Assembly (NCBI RefSeq): GCF_004919685.1
Contig: NZ_SMYZ01000054.1
Location: forward strand, 1 to 64,000
Length of the DNA stretch: 64,000 bases
Direction of reading: 5' to 3'
Origin: Mesorhizobium norvegicum
GTDB taxonomy: Bacteria; Pseudomonadota; Alphaproteobacteria; Rhizobiales; Rhizobiaceae
Within the stretch, counting starts at the first letter, position 1. Every line of letters begins with the position of its first letter. The translations under genes and the position numbers were made by a program. Positions 38,914-47,969 of the stretch are shown piece by piece. The notes under the pieces are model-generated. The model did not search any database. It had not been told where the DNA came from and worked only from the letters and a program-made list of their open reading frames with translations.

Positions 38914-41325
38914 TCATTGCCGCATCGCCTTGCCCAGGGGATCGTAGGGCGAGGCCGCGACGACACAAGCCGGCCGCTCCTCACCCACGACATGCACCGA
39001 GAGCGCTGTGCCCTCGCCCGCGAAATCGCGGTCGACGAGCGCCAGCGCCAGGCTCTTGCCGACCGTATAACCATAGCCGCCCGACGTGACGAAGCCGACG
39101 CGCCGGCCCTGGTGCCAGACCGGCTCGAAACCGCTGGCGTCGGCGTCGAGCGCATCGATTTCCAAGGTCACCAGGCATTGGCCGCCGCCGGCCTCCCGCT
39201 CCTTCAGCGCCGCTTCGCGGCCGATGAAATCACCCTTGCCGAAAGCGATGAAACGGTCGAGGCCGGTCTGAACGGGCGTATACCCTTGAGTGAATTCGCG
39301 CGACCAGATGCCGAAGCTCTTTTCCAGCCGCAATGCGTTGAGCGCATAGTAGCCGATTTCGGCCAAGCCGAGATCCTCGCCGGCGGCCAGCAGCGTTTCG
39401 CGCAGAGTGGCATGCATGGTGGCGGGGCAACTGATTTCGAAGCCGAGTTCGCCTGATATCGACAGCCGCGCCACCCGTGCCTGCACCATGCCGATGTCGA
39501 ATGCACCGCAGGCCATGAAGGGCAGTGCTGCGCCGGACACGTCCTGATGCGTCGTGCGCTCCAGGATCTTGCGTGCATTTGGCCCGGTCAGCAGGAAACC
39601 GCCCATCGTGTCGGACAAATCGGCGACGGTGACGCCCTGCGCCGCATGGCTCTCGAACCAGCGCATGTGGAATTCCCGGAGATAATAGGAGCCCATCAGC
39701 CAATAGGTGCCGCCACCCCAGTTGAAGACGGTCAGGTCGCCCTTCAGCCGTCCGTCATGGCCGAGCATCGGCGCCAACCTCGCCTGCCCCGCTTTCGGCA
39801 ATCTGCAAGCGAGCAGCCGGTCGAGCCACGCCTCGGCGCTCGCGCCGGACACCGCATAGCGTGCATAGGCCGAGATATCGACGAGACCGGCGGCGCGCCG
39901 CACCTGCAGCGCCTCGTCGCCGACGATGTCGAAGGCGTTGGAGCGCCGCAGCGTCGTGTTCTCGGCAAACCCCATCGGCGCGAAATAGGCCGGGATTTCC
40001 AGCCCCCATGACGCCATCCATTCGCATCCCGCCGCGCTCATGCCGTCATAGGCGCCGGCGCGTTTCAGCGGCCGCCCGGCCGGCAGCCGCTCATTGGGAA
40101 AGGTCATGACGAAGCGGCGCGAATAGAACTGGCGCGTGGTCTGCCTGAGATATTCCCGGTTGGCGGCGAAGGCGCCATAGCGGGCAATATCCATACCGAA
40201 GATGTCGGCCTGCGGCTCACCATAAATCATCCACTCGGCCAGCGACTTGCCGACGCCGCCGCCCTGGCTGAAACCGGCCATGACGCCGCAGGCGACCCAG
40301 TAGTTCTTCAACCCGCGCACCGGTCCGACGATCGGATTGCCGTCCGGCGTGAAGGTGAAGGCGCCGTTGACCCATTTACGGATGCCGGCCGTCGCCAGGC
40401 AAGGGAAGCGCTCATGCGCCTTGGCGAGTTCCGGGCTGATGCGGTCGATGTCTTCCGGGATCAGCTCTATGCCGTAGTCCCACGGCGCACCATCCATGTT
40501 CCAGTGCTTGGGGTTCTGCTCATAGACGCCAAGCAGCACGCCCTTGCGCTCTTGCCGCAGATACGAGAAGCCGTCGAGATCGACAGCGATACCGATTTCC
40601 CGGTCCAGCGCCACGATCTCCGGAATGTCCTCGGTGATGAAATAGTGGTGCTCCATCGGCGTCACCGGCAGGTCGATGCCGGCCATGCGGCCGAGCTGCT
40701 TCGCCCACAGTCCGCCGGCATTGACGACATGCTCGGCGATGATGGTGCCCTGCTCCGTAACGACGTCCCAGCGCCCGTCGGCGCGCGCCTTCAGCTCGAC
40801 GACCCGGTTGCGCAGGATGATGTCGGCGCCGCGCTTTTTTGCAGCACCGGCATAGGCGTGCGTCGTGCCGTACGGGTCGAGATGGCCTTCGTTGGAATCA
40901 TGCAGGCCGCCGAGCACGCCGGTGACGTCGACGATCGGGCAGATCGCCTTGATCTCATCGGGCGTAACCAACCTGGCGGTCTCGATGCCGACCGACTGAA
41001 ACACCGCCCAGGCCGATTTCAGCCACTCCCAGCGCGCGGGATCGCTGGCGATGTTGACGCCGCCGGTCATGTGCAGGCCGATATCCTGGCCGGATTCGGC
41101 CTCGATCTCCCGGTAGAGATTGATGGTGTAGTCCTGCAGCGCCGCCACGTTGGGGTCGGCGTTGAGCGCATGGAAGCCTGCCGCCGCGTGCCAGGTCGAA
41201 CCGGCCGTCAGTTCGGCACGCTCGATCAGCGCCACATCGGTCCAGCCAAACCGCATCAGATGGTAGAGGACCGAGGCCCCAACCACGCCACCCCCGATGA
41301 CGACTGCGCGGTAGTGCGACTTCAA
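38914..41325 (-). CDS. Dimethylglycine/sarcosine dehydrogenase-like flavoprotein with GcvT domain
   Basis: An 803-residue enzyme. The FAD-binding DAO domain (about 5-370) begins VVIGGGVVGASVLYHLMRFG, with GSTWHAAAGFH as in DMGDH. A middle FAO_M part and a C-terminal GcvT-type folate-binding domain (about 430-800) follow, with NWGGGTYWLMGSYYLREFH and YALNALRLEKSFGIW. The family removes methyl groups from N-methyl amino acids and hands the C1 unit to tetrahydrofolate. The start is a TTG directly after GGAGGGGAAG; an upstream ATG gives 61 codons without likeness to the family. With MttB it suggests stepwise demethylation of a methylated amine. Confidence 0.92.
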   Translation of the reverse strand: MKSHYRAVVIGGGVVGASVLYHLMRFGWTDVALIERAELTAGSTWHAAAGFHALNADPNVAALQDYTINLYREIEAESGQDIGLHMTGGVNIASDPARWEWLKSAWAVFQSVGIETARLVTPDEIKAICPIVDVTGVLGGLHDSNEGHLDPYGTTHAYAGAAKKRGADIILRNRVVELKARADGRWDVVTEQGTIIAEHVVNAGGLWAKQLGRMAGIDLPVTPMEHHYFITEDIPEIVALDREIGIAVDLDGFSYLRQERKGVLLGVYEQNPKHWNMDGAPWDYGIELIPEDIDRISPELAKAHERFPCLATAGIRKWVNGAFTFTPDGNPIVGPVRGLKNYWVACGVMAGFSQGGGVGKSLAEWMIYGEPQADIFGMDIARYGAFAANREYLRQTTRQFYSRRFVMTFPNERLPAGRPLKRAGAYDGMSAAGCEWMASWGLEIPAYFAPMGFAENTTLRRSNAFDIVGDEALQVRRAAGLVDISAYARYAVSGASAEAWLDRLLACRLPKAGQARLAPMLGHDGRLKGDLTVFNWGGGTYWLMGSYYLREFHMRWFESHAAQGVTVADLSDTMGGFLLTGPNARKILERTTHQDVSGAALPFMACGAFDIGMVQARVARLSISGELGFEISCPATMHATLRETLLAAGEDLGLAEIGYYALNALRLEKSFGIWSREFTQGYTPVQTGLDRFIAFGKGDFIGREAALKEREAGGGQCLVTLEIDALDADASGFEPVWHQGRRVGFVTSGGYGYTVGKSLALALVDRDFAGEGTALSVHVVGEERPACVVAASPYDPLGKAMRQ

Positions 41326-41634
41326 GGCTTCCCCTCCACGGTTAGTCCGAAGGCTGGACCATATACGCACTGGACATAAGTGTCTAGTGCCGGGACGCGC
41401 GCGCCTTTTCGTCGACCTGAGACTGACGGTGTGATCAATTCTCTCCGCCAGGCGCACGTTTTTATCGGCGCGTGAAGAAGACGGCGGGCGTGCACCGCGC
41501 GCTGTCACGCAAGCATCATGTTCGCGCCGTAGACCGCGTTTCGGGGAGGCGCACGCGGCATCATCGATGTCGCACCTCTTTCAGCTTTTCGTCCTGCGGC
41601 CGCTCCGGCACATCTGTCACAAAGAGGATTGTCC
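41326..41634. other. Divergent regulatory spacer
   Basis: About 309 bases between the flavoprotein operon and the phytase-like gene. It contains the dyad at 41368-41389 listed separately. No gene is supported in it. Confidence 0.5.
41368..41389. promoter_or_regulatory. Operator-like dyad upstream of the DMGDH-like/MttB operon
   Basis: Nine-base arms CACTGGACA and TGTCTAGTG around TAAG; they match as inverted repeats at all but one position. It lies 43 bases before the TTG start and overlaps a possible promoter (TAGACA, 17 bases, TATGGT on the minus strand). The shape is like GntR-type operators; no regulator gene is adjacent. Confidence 0.55.
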
Positions 41635-43110
41635 ATGAAACACCTGCACCGAACCGCGTCGCTCGGCGTCGCGCTGGCCTTGTTCACCGCCCTGACGCCG
41701 GCGCTCGCCGACAGCACCGCGACCGTCGGCGGCCTCGTCAACAAGGGCCTGGTCGGCGTCGGCCGCATCCCGGCCGCTCAGCGCGACAAGTTCGGCGAGA
41801 CGTTCGGCTCGGGCTCCGGCATGGCGATCGACACATCAGGCTGGACGCATGGCGCCGATGGTTACAAGGGTTCGCTCTGGCTGCTGCCGGACCGCGGCTA
41901 CAATGTCGTCGGCACCACCGACTACCGGCCGCGCCTCAACACGATCGGCATCGAATTTGCTCCGGTCGCACCGGGCGCGGCACCCGCTGCCGGCCAGGAG
42001 CAGACCGGCGTCAAGGCGACGCTCGCCGACACCATGCTTCTCACTGACGACAAGGGCGCTGATGCCACCGGCCTTGATCCGCTCAACGGCGTGCGCGCGG
42101 CAAGCGGCGACATGCCGATCCTGCCCGAAGCCAACGGCAAGCTGGCGCTCGACAACGAAGCCATCGTGCGCCTGCCCGACAGCTCGATGTTCATCTCCGA
42201 CGAATACGGCCCCAACATCTACCGCTTCTCCGCCGACGGACATCTGTTGTCGGCGACCCAGCCACCGGCGGCGCTGGTGCCGATGCGCCACGGCGCGCCG
42301 AACTTCGCCTCGGACAATCCAGGTCCGGGTGCTGCAGAACCCGATCCGAAGGATCCCGATACCGGCCGCCAGAACAACCAGGGCCTCGAAGGCATGGCGA
42401 TGACGCCCGACGGCAAGTTCCTGATCGCCGTGCTGCAGTCGGCGACCAGGCAAGATGGCGGCGATTCCGGCTCGACCCGCCAGAACACCAGGGCGCTGGT
42501 CTACGACGCATCCGACCTCGGCCATCTCAAGCTGACACATGAGTATGTCGTGCCGCTGCCGGTGTTCAAGGATGCCAAGGGCAAGACCAAGATCGCCGCG
42601 CAAAGCGAGATCGTAGCGCTCTCCGACAAGACCTTCCTGATGCTGGCGCGCGACAGCGGCAACGGCCAGGGGCTGAAGGGCGACACCTCGCTGGTGCGCC
42701 AGATCTTCGTCGTCGACGTCTCTGCCGCGACCGACATCGCCGGCGGCGCCTTCGATGCCGCCGACAAGCCGCTGGCGCCCAAGGGCGTGCTCGACCCGTC
42801 GGTGACGCCGGCTAAGCTGACGCCGTTCATCGACATCAACGACAAGGGCGAGCTCGGCCGCTTCGGCCTGCACAATGGCGCGCCGAACGACAAGAACAAC
42901 CTGTCGGAGAAGTGGGAGGCGATGTCGGTGGTCAGCGTTCTCGATCCGAAGCTGCCCGACGACTATTTCCTGTTCGTCGCCAACGACAACGACTTCCTTG
43001 CCCAGGACGGCTTCCAGGTCGGAGCGCCTTACAAGGCGGAAGACGGCGCCGATGTCGACACCATGTTCCTGGTCTATCAGGTCACGCTGCCGGGTCTGGC
43101 CAAGAAGTAA
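41635..43110 (+). CDS. Exported phytase-like esterase domain protein
   Basis: A 491-residue protein with a signal peptide ending near ALA at residue 25. The rest is the Esterase-like activity of phytase domain (PF13449 type): GSGSGMAIDTSG, GSLWLLPDRGYN, LDNEAIVRLPDSSMFISDEYGPNIYRF, NNQGLEGMAMTPDGKFL, EKWEAMSVVSVLDP, FLFVANDNDF. A beta-propeller-like, calcium-binding fold is expected, with phosphoester hydrolysis in the periplasm as a possible activity. AAGAGG precedes the ATG at 41635. It converges on the L,D-transpeptidase gene. Confidence 0.9.
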   Translation: MKHLHRTASLGVALALFTALTPALADSTATVGGLVNKGLVGVGRIPAAQRDKFGETFGSGSGMAIDTSGWTHGADGYKGSLWLLPDRGYNVVGTTDYRPRLNTIGIEFAPVAPGAAPAAGQEQTGVKATLADTMLLTDDKGADATGLDPLNGVRAASGDMPILPEANGKLALDNEAIVRLPDSSMFISDEYGPNIYRFSADGHLLSATQPPAALVPMRHGAPNFASDNPGPGAAEPDPKDPDTGRQNNQGLEGMAMTPDGKFLIAVLQSATRQDGGDSGSTRQNTRALVYDASDLGHLKLTHEYVVPLPVFKDAKGKTKIAAQSEIVALSDKTFLMLARDSGNGQGLKGDTSLVRQIFVVDVSAATDIAGGAFDAADKPLAPKGVLDPSVTPAKLTPFIDINDKGELGRFGLHNGAPNDKNNLSEKWEAMSVVSVLDPKLPDDYFLFVANDNDFLAQDGFQVGAPYKAEDGADVDTMFLVYQVTLPGLAKK

Positions 43111-43129
43111 CGAACCAATGCAGGTATGC

Positions 43130-43156
43130 AGGCGGACGCGCCGAGCGCGTCCGCCT
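43130..43156. terminator. Hairpin between converging genes
   Basis: Perfect 11-bp stem AGGCGGACGCG with CGCGTCCGCCT, loop CCGAG, 20 bases after the phytase-like stop. No T-run, but strong and well placed. Confidence 0.65.
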
Positions 43157-43175
43157 GAGCAGATCGTGAAGGCTC

Positions 43176-43964
43176 CTACTTCAACATCTCCGCGTCCCTT
43201 GGCACGCCCGCATCGATCGGCTCGGCCGTCCTGTTCGACACGGCCATGATCTTGCCGGCAGCCGACAAATTGGGGCGCACGAAGACCGGCGCGACGCCGT
43301 TGACCCGGCTGTAGAGGTCGATGATGTCCTGGTTCATGAAGCGCACACAGCCCGACGACGCGTTCTTGCCAATGGAATCCCACTCCGGCGTGCCGTGCAG
43401 CCGGTACATCGTGTCCTTGCCGTCGCGGAACAGATACAGCGCACGGGCGCCGAGCGGGCTCTGCGGGCCGGGCGGCATGCCGTCCTTGTATTTCGCCAGT
43501 TCCGGCCGGCGCTGGATCATTTCCGGCGGCGGCGTCCAGACCGGCCACTTCTTCCTCGCCTGAACCACGGCGCTGCCGGTCCATCCGAAACCGGCCTTGC
43601 CCAGGCTGACGCCATAACGGATAGCCTTGCCGCCGTCGCGCACCAGATAGAGGAAGTGCTCGGAGACATCGACGACGATCGTGCCGGGTTTTTCTCCGGT
43701 CGGGTCGGACACGATCTGGCGCACGAACTTCGGATCGAGCTTGGCGACCGGGATTGCCGGCAGCTGATAGCCCTCGTCGGTGCGCGCCGCATACATGCTT
43801 GCGGTATCGCCGAAAGCCGGATCGCTTGGCGGTGCCGCCACCGGCGGCGGCACCACGTCCGTCGTGGTGCACGCCGAAAGAGCCATAGAGGCCGCGCCCA
43901 AGGCGGATGCACCGAGGAACGCGCGCCGGCTCAGGCGCTCAGAAAACAGCGGAATATCGGACAT
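43176..43964 (-). CDS. L,D-transpeptidase (YkuD domain), Tat-type lipoprotein
   Basis: A 262-residue protein. The N-terminus has a twin-arginine motif RLSRRAFLG and a lipobox ALSAC with C31, so it is probably exported folded and lipidated. The YkuD domain is at about 90-225: TIVVDVSEHFLYLVRDGGKAIRYGVSLGKAG, then HGTPEWDSIG and SSGCVRFMNQD with the catalytic cysteine. Such enzymes make 3-3 crosslinks in peptidoglycan or anchor proteins to it, common in rhizobia. Single gene. Confidence 0.94.
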   Translation of the reverse strand: MSDIPLFSERLSRRAFLGASALGAASMALSACTTTDVVPPPVAAPPSDPAFGDTASMYAARTDEGYQLPAIPVAKLDPKFVRQIVSDPTGEKPGTIVVDVSEHFLYLVRDGGKAIRYGVSLGKAGFGWTGSAVVQARKKWPVWTPPPEMIQRRPELAKYKDGMPPGPQSPLGARALYLFRDGKDTMYRLHGTPEWDSIGKNASSGCVRFMNQDIIDLYSRVNGVAPVFVRPNLSAAGKIMAVSNRTAEPIDAGVPRDAEMLK

Positions 43965-44134
43965 GAACCCCCCGGTCTATCCAGATCTGGTAGGAATGCG
44001 GCCCCACGCATCCACGATCAATATCCCATTCCGGAAGCTTTGAGAACATGATTAGATCAAGGCATGACCTGTCTCGTTGAATCGGCAATCATCGCGGACC
44101 GGACTTGAGATAAACCTTCGCCGAGTTGCCCGCC

Positions 44135-45607
44135 ATGGATGAAAAAATGCCCACGCGTCGGCGCACCGGCGACCTGACCAGCGGTCCGATCCCGCGCACG
44201 CTTTTGCTGTTCGCCCTGCCGGTGCTCGGCTCGAACGTGCTGCAGTCGCTCAACGGGTCGATCAACGCCGTCTGGGTCGGCCGCTTCCTCGGCGAATCGG
44301 CGCTGACCGCCACCTCCAACGCCAACCTCGTCCTGTTCCTGATCCTCGGCACGGTGTTCGGCATCGGCATGGCGGCCACCATCCTGGTGGCCCAGTCGGT
44401 CGGCGCCCGCGACCTGCCGGAGGCGCGCCGCATCGTCGGCACCAGCGCCACCTTCTTCTTCCTCGTCTCGGTGGTGTTCGCGGTCTGCGGCTGGATCTGG
44501 GTCGACGCCATCCTGGGGGCGCTCGGCACACCGGCCGACGCCTTGCCGCTGGCGCGCTCCTATCTGCGCATCATCTTCGTCGCCGTGCCGATGATGAACC
44601 TTCTCTCCTTCGTCATGACCGTGCTGCGCGGTGCCGGCGATTCGCGCACGCCCTTCTTCTTCATGGCGCTGGCCGTCGTCCTCGACATCGTGCTGAACCC
44701 GCTGCTCATCCGTGGCATCGGGCCGTTTCCCGAGCTCGGTATCGCGGGCTCCGCCACGTCCACGCTGATCGGCCAGACGGTGAGCGTGATCGCCATCCTC
44801 ATCGTGCTCTATGTGCGCAAGCATCCGCTGCGCCTGGCCGGCGCCAATCTCGCCCTGCTGCGGCCCGACCCCACCTTACTGCGCATCGTCGTCTTCAAGG
44901 GCGTGCCGATGGGCCTGCAGATGATCGTCGTCTCCGCGGCTGCATTGACAGTGATGGGCATGGTCAATTCCTACGGCTCGCAGGTCGCCGCCGCCTACGG
45001 CATCGCTGCCCAGCTGTGGACCTACATCCAGATGCCGGCGCTCGCTATCGGTGCGGCGGTCTCCTCGATGGCGGCGCAGAATGTCGGCGCCGGGCGCTGG
45101 GACCGGATCGGCCGCATCGCCGCCTCAGGCGTCGGCTTCAACCTGGTCCTGACCGGCGCACTGGTTGCCGTGCTTTCGGTTTTCGACCGTTCGGTGCTGA
45201 GCCTGTTCCTGAGCAGCGACAGTGCTGCGATCGACATCGCCGTCCATATCAACAATGTCGCGTCGTGGTCGTTCATCCTGTTCGGCATCACCATCGTGCT
45301 GTTTGCCACGGTGCGCGCCACGGGTGCCGTGATGCCGCCGCTGATCATCCTGGTGATCTCGGTGCTGGTTGTGCGCACCGGCTTTGCCTATTTCATGCGC
45401 GGCGTGATCGGCGAGGAGGCGCTGTGGTGGAGTTTTCCGGCCGGCTCGATCACCTCACTCGTGCTGGCCGCGGCCTACTACCGCTTCGGCCGCTGGCGCA
45501 CCATGCATATGATCGAGGACAGGCCGGCCGCCGGCGAGCCGCCGGACACCGGGCTTGGCGTGCCCCGCGGACGCGCGCATCTTTCGCCCGAAACGCCGAA
45601 CGGCTGA
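44135..45607 (+). CDS. MATE family efflux transporter
   Basis: A 490-residue protein with 12 helices in two MatE repeats (about 25-185 and 255-415). LLFALPVLGSNVLQSLNGSINAVWVGRFLGESALTA and MNLLSFVMTVLRGAGDSRTPFFFM are typical. It exports drugs or metabolites using a sodium or proton gradient. The C-terminal 30 residues are hydrophilic. No strong ribosome site; the ATG at 44135 gives the best N-terminus (MDEKMPTRRRTGDLTSGPI). Confidence 0.92.
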   Translation: MDEKMPTRRRTGDLTSGPIPRTLLLFALPVLGSNVLQSLNGSINAVWVGRFLGESALTATSNANLVLFLILGTVFGIGMAATILVAQSVGARDLPEARRIVGTSATFFFLVSVVFAVCGWIWVDAILGALGTPADALPLARSYLRIIFVAVPMMNLLSFVMTVLRGAGDSRTPFFFMALAVVLDIVLNPLLIRGIGPFPELGIAGSATSTLIGQTVSVIAILIVLYVRKHPLRLAGANLALLRPDPTLLRIVVFKGVPMGLQMIVVSAAALTVMGMVNSYGSQVAAAYGIAAQLWTYIQMPALAIGAAVSSMAAQNVGAGRWDRIGRIAASGVGFNLVLTGALVAVLSVFDRSVLSLFLSSDSAAIDIAVHINNVASWSFILFGITIVLFATVRATGAVMPPLIILVISVLVVRTGFAYFMRGVIGEEALWWSFPAGSITSLVLAAAYYRFGRWRTMHMIEDRPAAGEPPDTGLGVPRGRAHLSPETPNG

Positions 45608-45639
45608 AGATCCGGATCCTTCTGGCCAAAGATATGGCA

Positions 45640-45668
45640 ACAGGGCCACAAGCTGATTGCGGCCCTGT
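45640..45668. terminator. Hairpin between converging genes
   Basis: ACAGGGCC pairs with GGCCCTGT around a 13-base loop, between the MATE gene and the SH3 gene. No T-run. Confidence 0.5.
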
Positions 45669-45709
45669 CCGTCATGCGATCCGGAACGCCTTGAACGGCG
45701 CAATGAACC

Positions 45710-46117
45710 CTATTTGCAGGAGAAGCCGGGCGCGATCTTGCACTTGCCGGGACGCGGCTTGTGCGGCGGGCGATGGTGCGGAGGACGGTGATGCGGCCTG
45801 TGGTGCCAGTGCGGCGGCCGATACGGCGGGCGCACAATGATGATCGGCGGATGAACGACGTGGGCGCGCTCGAGATAGCCGGCACTGGCCCAGCCGCTCA
45901 CGCCGCCGCCATGGATTCTGCACCAGCCCGGTTCGCAGCCGGTGACATTCACCCGGAAGCCGGCGGGCAGCGTTCCGACCTTGGCGTATCCCGCTCCCGG
46001 CCCGCTACGAACATTGAGGTTGGTCGTGGTGTGGGCGCTGTAGGCGAAGGCCGCGGTGGACGTCCCGAAGACCGCGGCCAGCATGGTCGCGATCACAAGC
46101 AGAAATCGAAATCTCAT
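45710..46117 (-). CDS. Secreted SH3 domain protein with His/Pro-rich tail
   Basis: A 135-residue protein with a Sec signal (RFLLVIATMLAAVFG to AFA near residue 24). Next is a bacterial SH3 (SH3_3) domain: TTTNLNVRSGPGAGYAKVGTLPAGFRVNV, CEPGWCRIHGGGVSGWASAGYLE. The tail is a run of PPHWHH/HHRPPHH units that could bind metal ions such as Ni, Cu or Zn, then two cysteines near the end. Probably binds cell wall; exact role unknown. GGAGGAA precedes the ATG. Confidence 0.88.
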   Translation of the reverse strand: MRFRFLLVIATMLAAVFGTSTAAFAYSAHTTTNLNVRSGPGAGYAKVGTLPAGFRVNVTGCEPGWCRIHGGGVSGWASAGYLERAHVVHPPIIIVRPPYRPPHWHHRPHHRPPHHRPPHKPRPGKCKIAPGFSCK

Positions 46118-46355
46118 CAGTTCCTCCATTCGAACCTCGGCCATCGTCTGCTCGGCCGAGGCTGCCCTGCAAGGGGAGAAGCGGTGGCAAAGAAAGTCAA
46201 CACGGAGGCCCCCACAACCATCCTGCCCAGCGGGCTGATGCCGGAGTTTCCTTGGATATGGTTGAGGAATTTCTCGTGCACCGTTTATCGGCCCTTCAAC
46301 ATCCGCTAACAGTTTACTGTCTTTCGACAATCCGTTGCGGGCAAAGGTGGGATCC

Positions 46356-46931
46356 ATGGGCAAAGGCAGGGTCGAGGCGTTCACCGACGGTGTCGTGGCC
46401 ATCATCATCACCATCATGGTGCTTGAGCTGAAAGTGCCGCATGGCGAGGATTTCTCCGCCTTGGTGCCGTTGTGGCCGGTCTTCTTCTGTTACGTGCTGT
46501 CCTTCATCAATGTCGGCATCTACTGGAACAACCTGCACAACATGTTCCACGCCGTGCAGCGGGTCGATGGCCGCGTGCTGTGGGCGAACCTCAATCTGCT
46601 GTTCTGGCTGTCGCTGATGCCGGTGACGACGGCCTTCATGGGCGAGAACCATTTTGCGCCGGTGCCGGTCGCCGTCTATGGCGCCGACCTCGCGCTATGC
46701 GCCATTGCGTTCAACATCCTGACCATTACTCTGCACCGGCTTCACGGCAGCGAGAGCGCCTTTGCCAGGGCCCTGGGCAGCGACCGCAAAGGTAAGATCT
46801 CGCTCACCTTCTACCTCGCAGCCATACCGCTCACCTTCGTCAGCCAATGGATTGGCGTCGCGATCTATGTGCTGGTCGCAACCGTATGGCTCGTGCCGGA
46901 TACGCGTTTTGCGCGGGTGATCGAAAAGTAG
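46356..46931 (+). CDS. TMEM175/DUF1211 family membrane protein
   Basis: A 191-residue protein with about five to six helices. The N-terminal RVEAFTDGVVAIIITIMVLEL is the signature of the DUF1211 family (RxxxFTD), seen in prokaryotic TMEM175 potassium channels. NNLHNMFHAVQRVDGRVLWANLNLLFWLSLMP also matches. It is half the size of animal TMEM175, as usual in bacteria, and would act as a tetramer. AAGGTGG supports the ATG at 46356. Confidence 0.88.
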   Translation: MGKGRVEAFTDGVVAIIITIMVLELKVPHGEDFSALVPLWPVFFCYVLSFINVGIYWNNLHNMFHAVQRVDGRVLWANLNLLFWLSLMPVTTAFMGENHFAPVPVAVYGADLALCAIAFNILTITLHRLHGSESAFARALGSDRKGKISLTFYLAAIPLTFVSQWIGVAIYVLVATVWLVPDTRFARVIEK

Positions 46932-47037
46932 CCGCTATTTGCGGTAGCGTCTCAGTTTGAAATTTGACCTTACCGTTGTCGCATCCGGCCCCCGACTCCT
47001 ATACGCTTGGCAGAAAGTATGTAGGAGACGTAGGGTC

Positions 47038-47466
47038 ATGGGCGTGACGACTAGCAAGCCTGAGCATGTCGCTACCGCTTTTGCGAACGCTTGGAACCGG
47101 CATGATATGGATGAGTTTGCATCTCTGTTCGCTTCTGATGCTAATTTCGTCAACGTCGTAGGCGTTTGGTGGAAGAACCGATCCGAAATCGAAGCGGCGC
47201 ACCGAGCTACTCATGACACCATGTTTCGGGATAGCCGATTAGAAGGCGATGTCTCGTCGGTTGTAGAGTTGGCTCCGGGGCTTGCTTCCGTTCATTACAC
47301 TTGGACCCTAACGGGAGCATCTGCCCCGGACGGGTCCCCGGCAGGGCTTAGGAAAGGCATATTGCTTCTGGTTGCCCAAGAAGGGCCGTCGGGATGGCGT
47401 ATCAAGGTGGCTCAGAACACTGATATTGTTCCTGGCACAATCGCCCCAGCCGGCTCGAAAAGCTAA
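47038..47466 (+). CDS. SgcJ/EcaC-type (DUF4440, NTF2-like) protein
   Basis: A 142-residue protein of the NTF2-like fold: ATAFANAWNRHDMDEFASLFASDANFVNVVGVWWKNRSEIEAAH, then VHYTWTLTGAS and WRIKVAQNTDIVPG. SgcJ/EcaC-like proteins are small, often cofactor-free, with unclear roles. GTAGGAGACGTAGGGT precedes the ATG; the frame upstream is open. Its codon use has more A and T at third positions than its neighbours, a possible sign of transfer. Stands alone. Confidence 0.85.
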   Translation: MGVTTSKPEHVATAFANAWNRHDMDEFASLFASDANFVNVVGVWWKNRSEIEAAHRATHDTMFRDSRLEGDVSSVVELAPGLASVHYTWTLTGASAPDGSPAGLRKGILLLVAQEGPSGWRIKVAQNTDIVPGTIAPAGSKS

Positions 47467-47481
47467 CTCATGCCGTAAGGC

Positions 47482-47520
47482 AAAAAGCGCGCCGCCAACA
47501 TGACGCCAGAGCGGCGCGCC
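47482..47520 (-). terminator. Rho-independent terminator of the gene at 47538-47819
   Basis: GCGCGCCGC (47487-47495) pairs with GCGGCGCGC (47511-47519). Read on the minus strand the stem is followed by TTTTTG. Confidence 0.75.
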
Positions 47521-47537
47521 GAGCCTGAGACACTACC

Positions 47538-47819
47538 CTATTTGCGCATCGCTTTCAGTTTTTCCGCCACCGATGCGGCAAGGTCGGCATAGCGTTCCTC
47601 CAGCCGTTCCGCGGCCTTGATGATCGAGAAATCATGGCCGAACTTTTCCAGCGCCATGCGCAGTTTCTCGACGAACTCGGCTTGTTTCTCCAGGGCGGAA
47701 AAGAGCGTCTTCACCTGCGCTTCGCTGATGTCGGGATTGGCCAGCATCTGCGGCACCTCACGGCCCATCTGGTCGCCGGTGGCGGTTTGCTCCTTCAGAA
47801 TTGCGACCCAGTCCGTCAA
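47538..47819 (-). CDS. Small helical hypothetical protein
   Basis: A 93-residue protein, mostly helix: MTDWVAILKEQTATGDQMG, MLANPDISEAQVKTLFSALEKQAEFVEKLRMALEKFG, then ERLEERYADLAASVAEKL. A coiled coil is likely. No known domain. A rho-independent terminator follows the stop at the right distance, which supports it as a real gene. Its start is about 150 bases from the divergent SDR gene. Confidence 0.72.
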   Translation of the reverse strand: MTDWVAILKEQTATGDQMGREVPQMLANPDISEAQVKTLFSALEKQAEFVEKLRMALEKFGHDFSIIKAAERLEERYADLAASVAEKLKAMRK

Positions 47820-47969
47820 TCAGGAAATCTCCATTTGTCCCGGCAAAAGTCTTTCTTTTGCCGGGGCAACATGCGCAGCCTCGACCGTACTGGTCAACCC
47901 GACAAGGCGAGCAGAGGCTTGCGCAAGCCCTTTCCGGCGCTAAGTTCGGCGCCATCGAAAGAAGGACCC

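Noticed and set aside
41836..43872. 678-codon minus-strand frame over the phytase-like gene
   Set aside because: Shadow of the phytase-like and L,D-transpeptidase genes in another frame; composition is low-complexity Arg/Ala.
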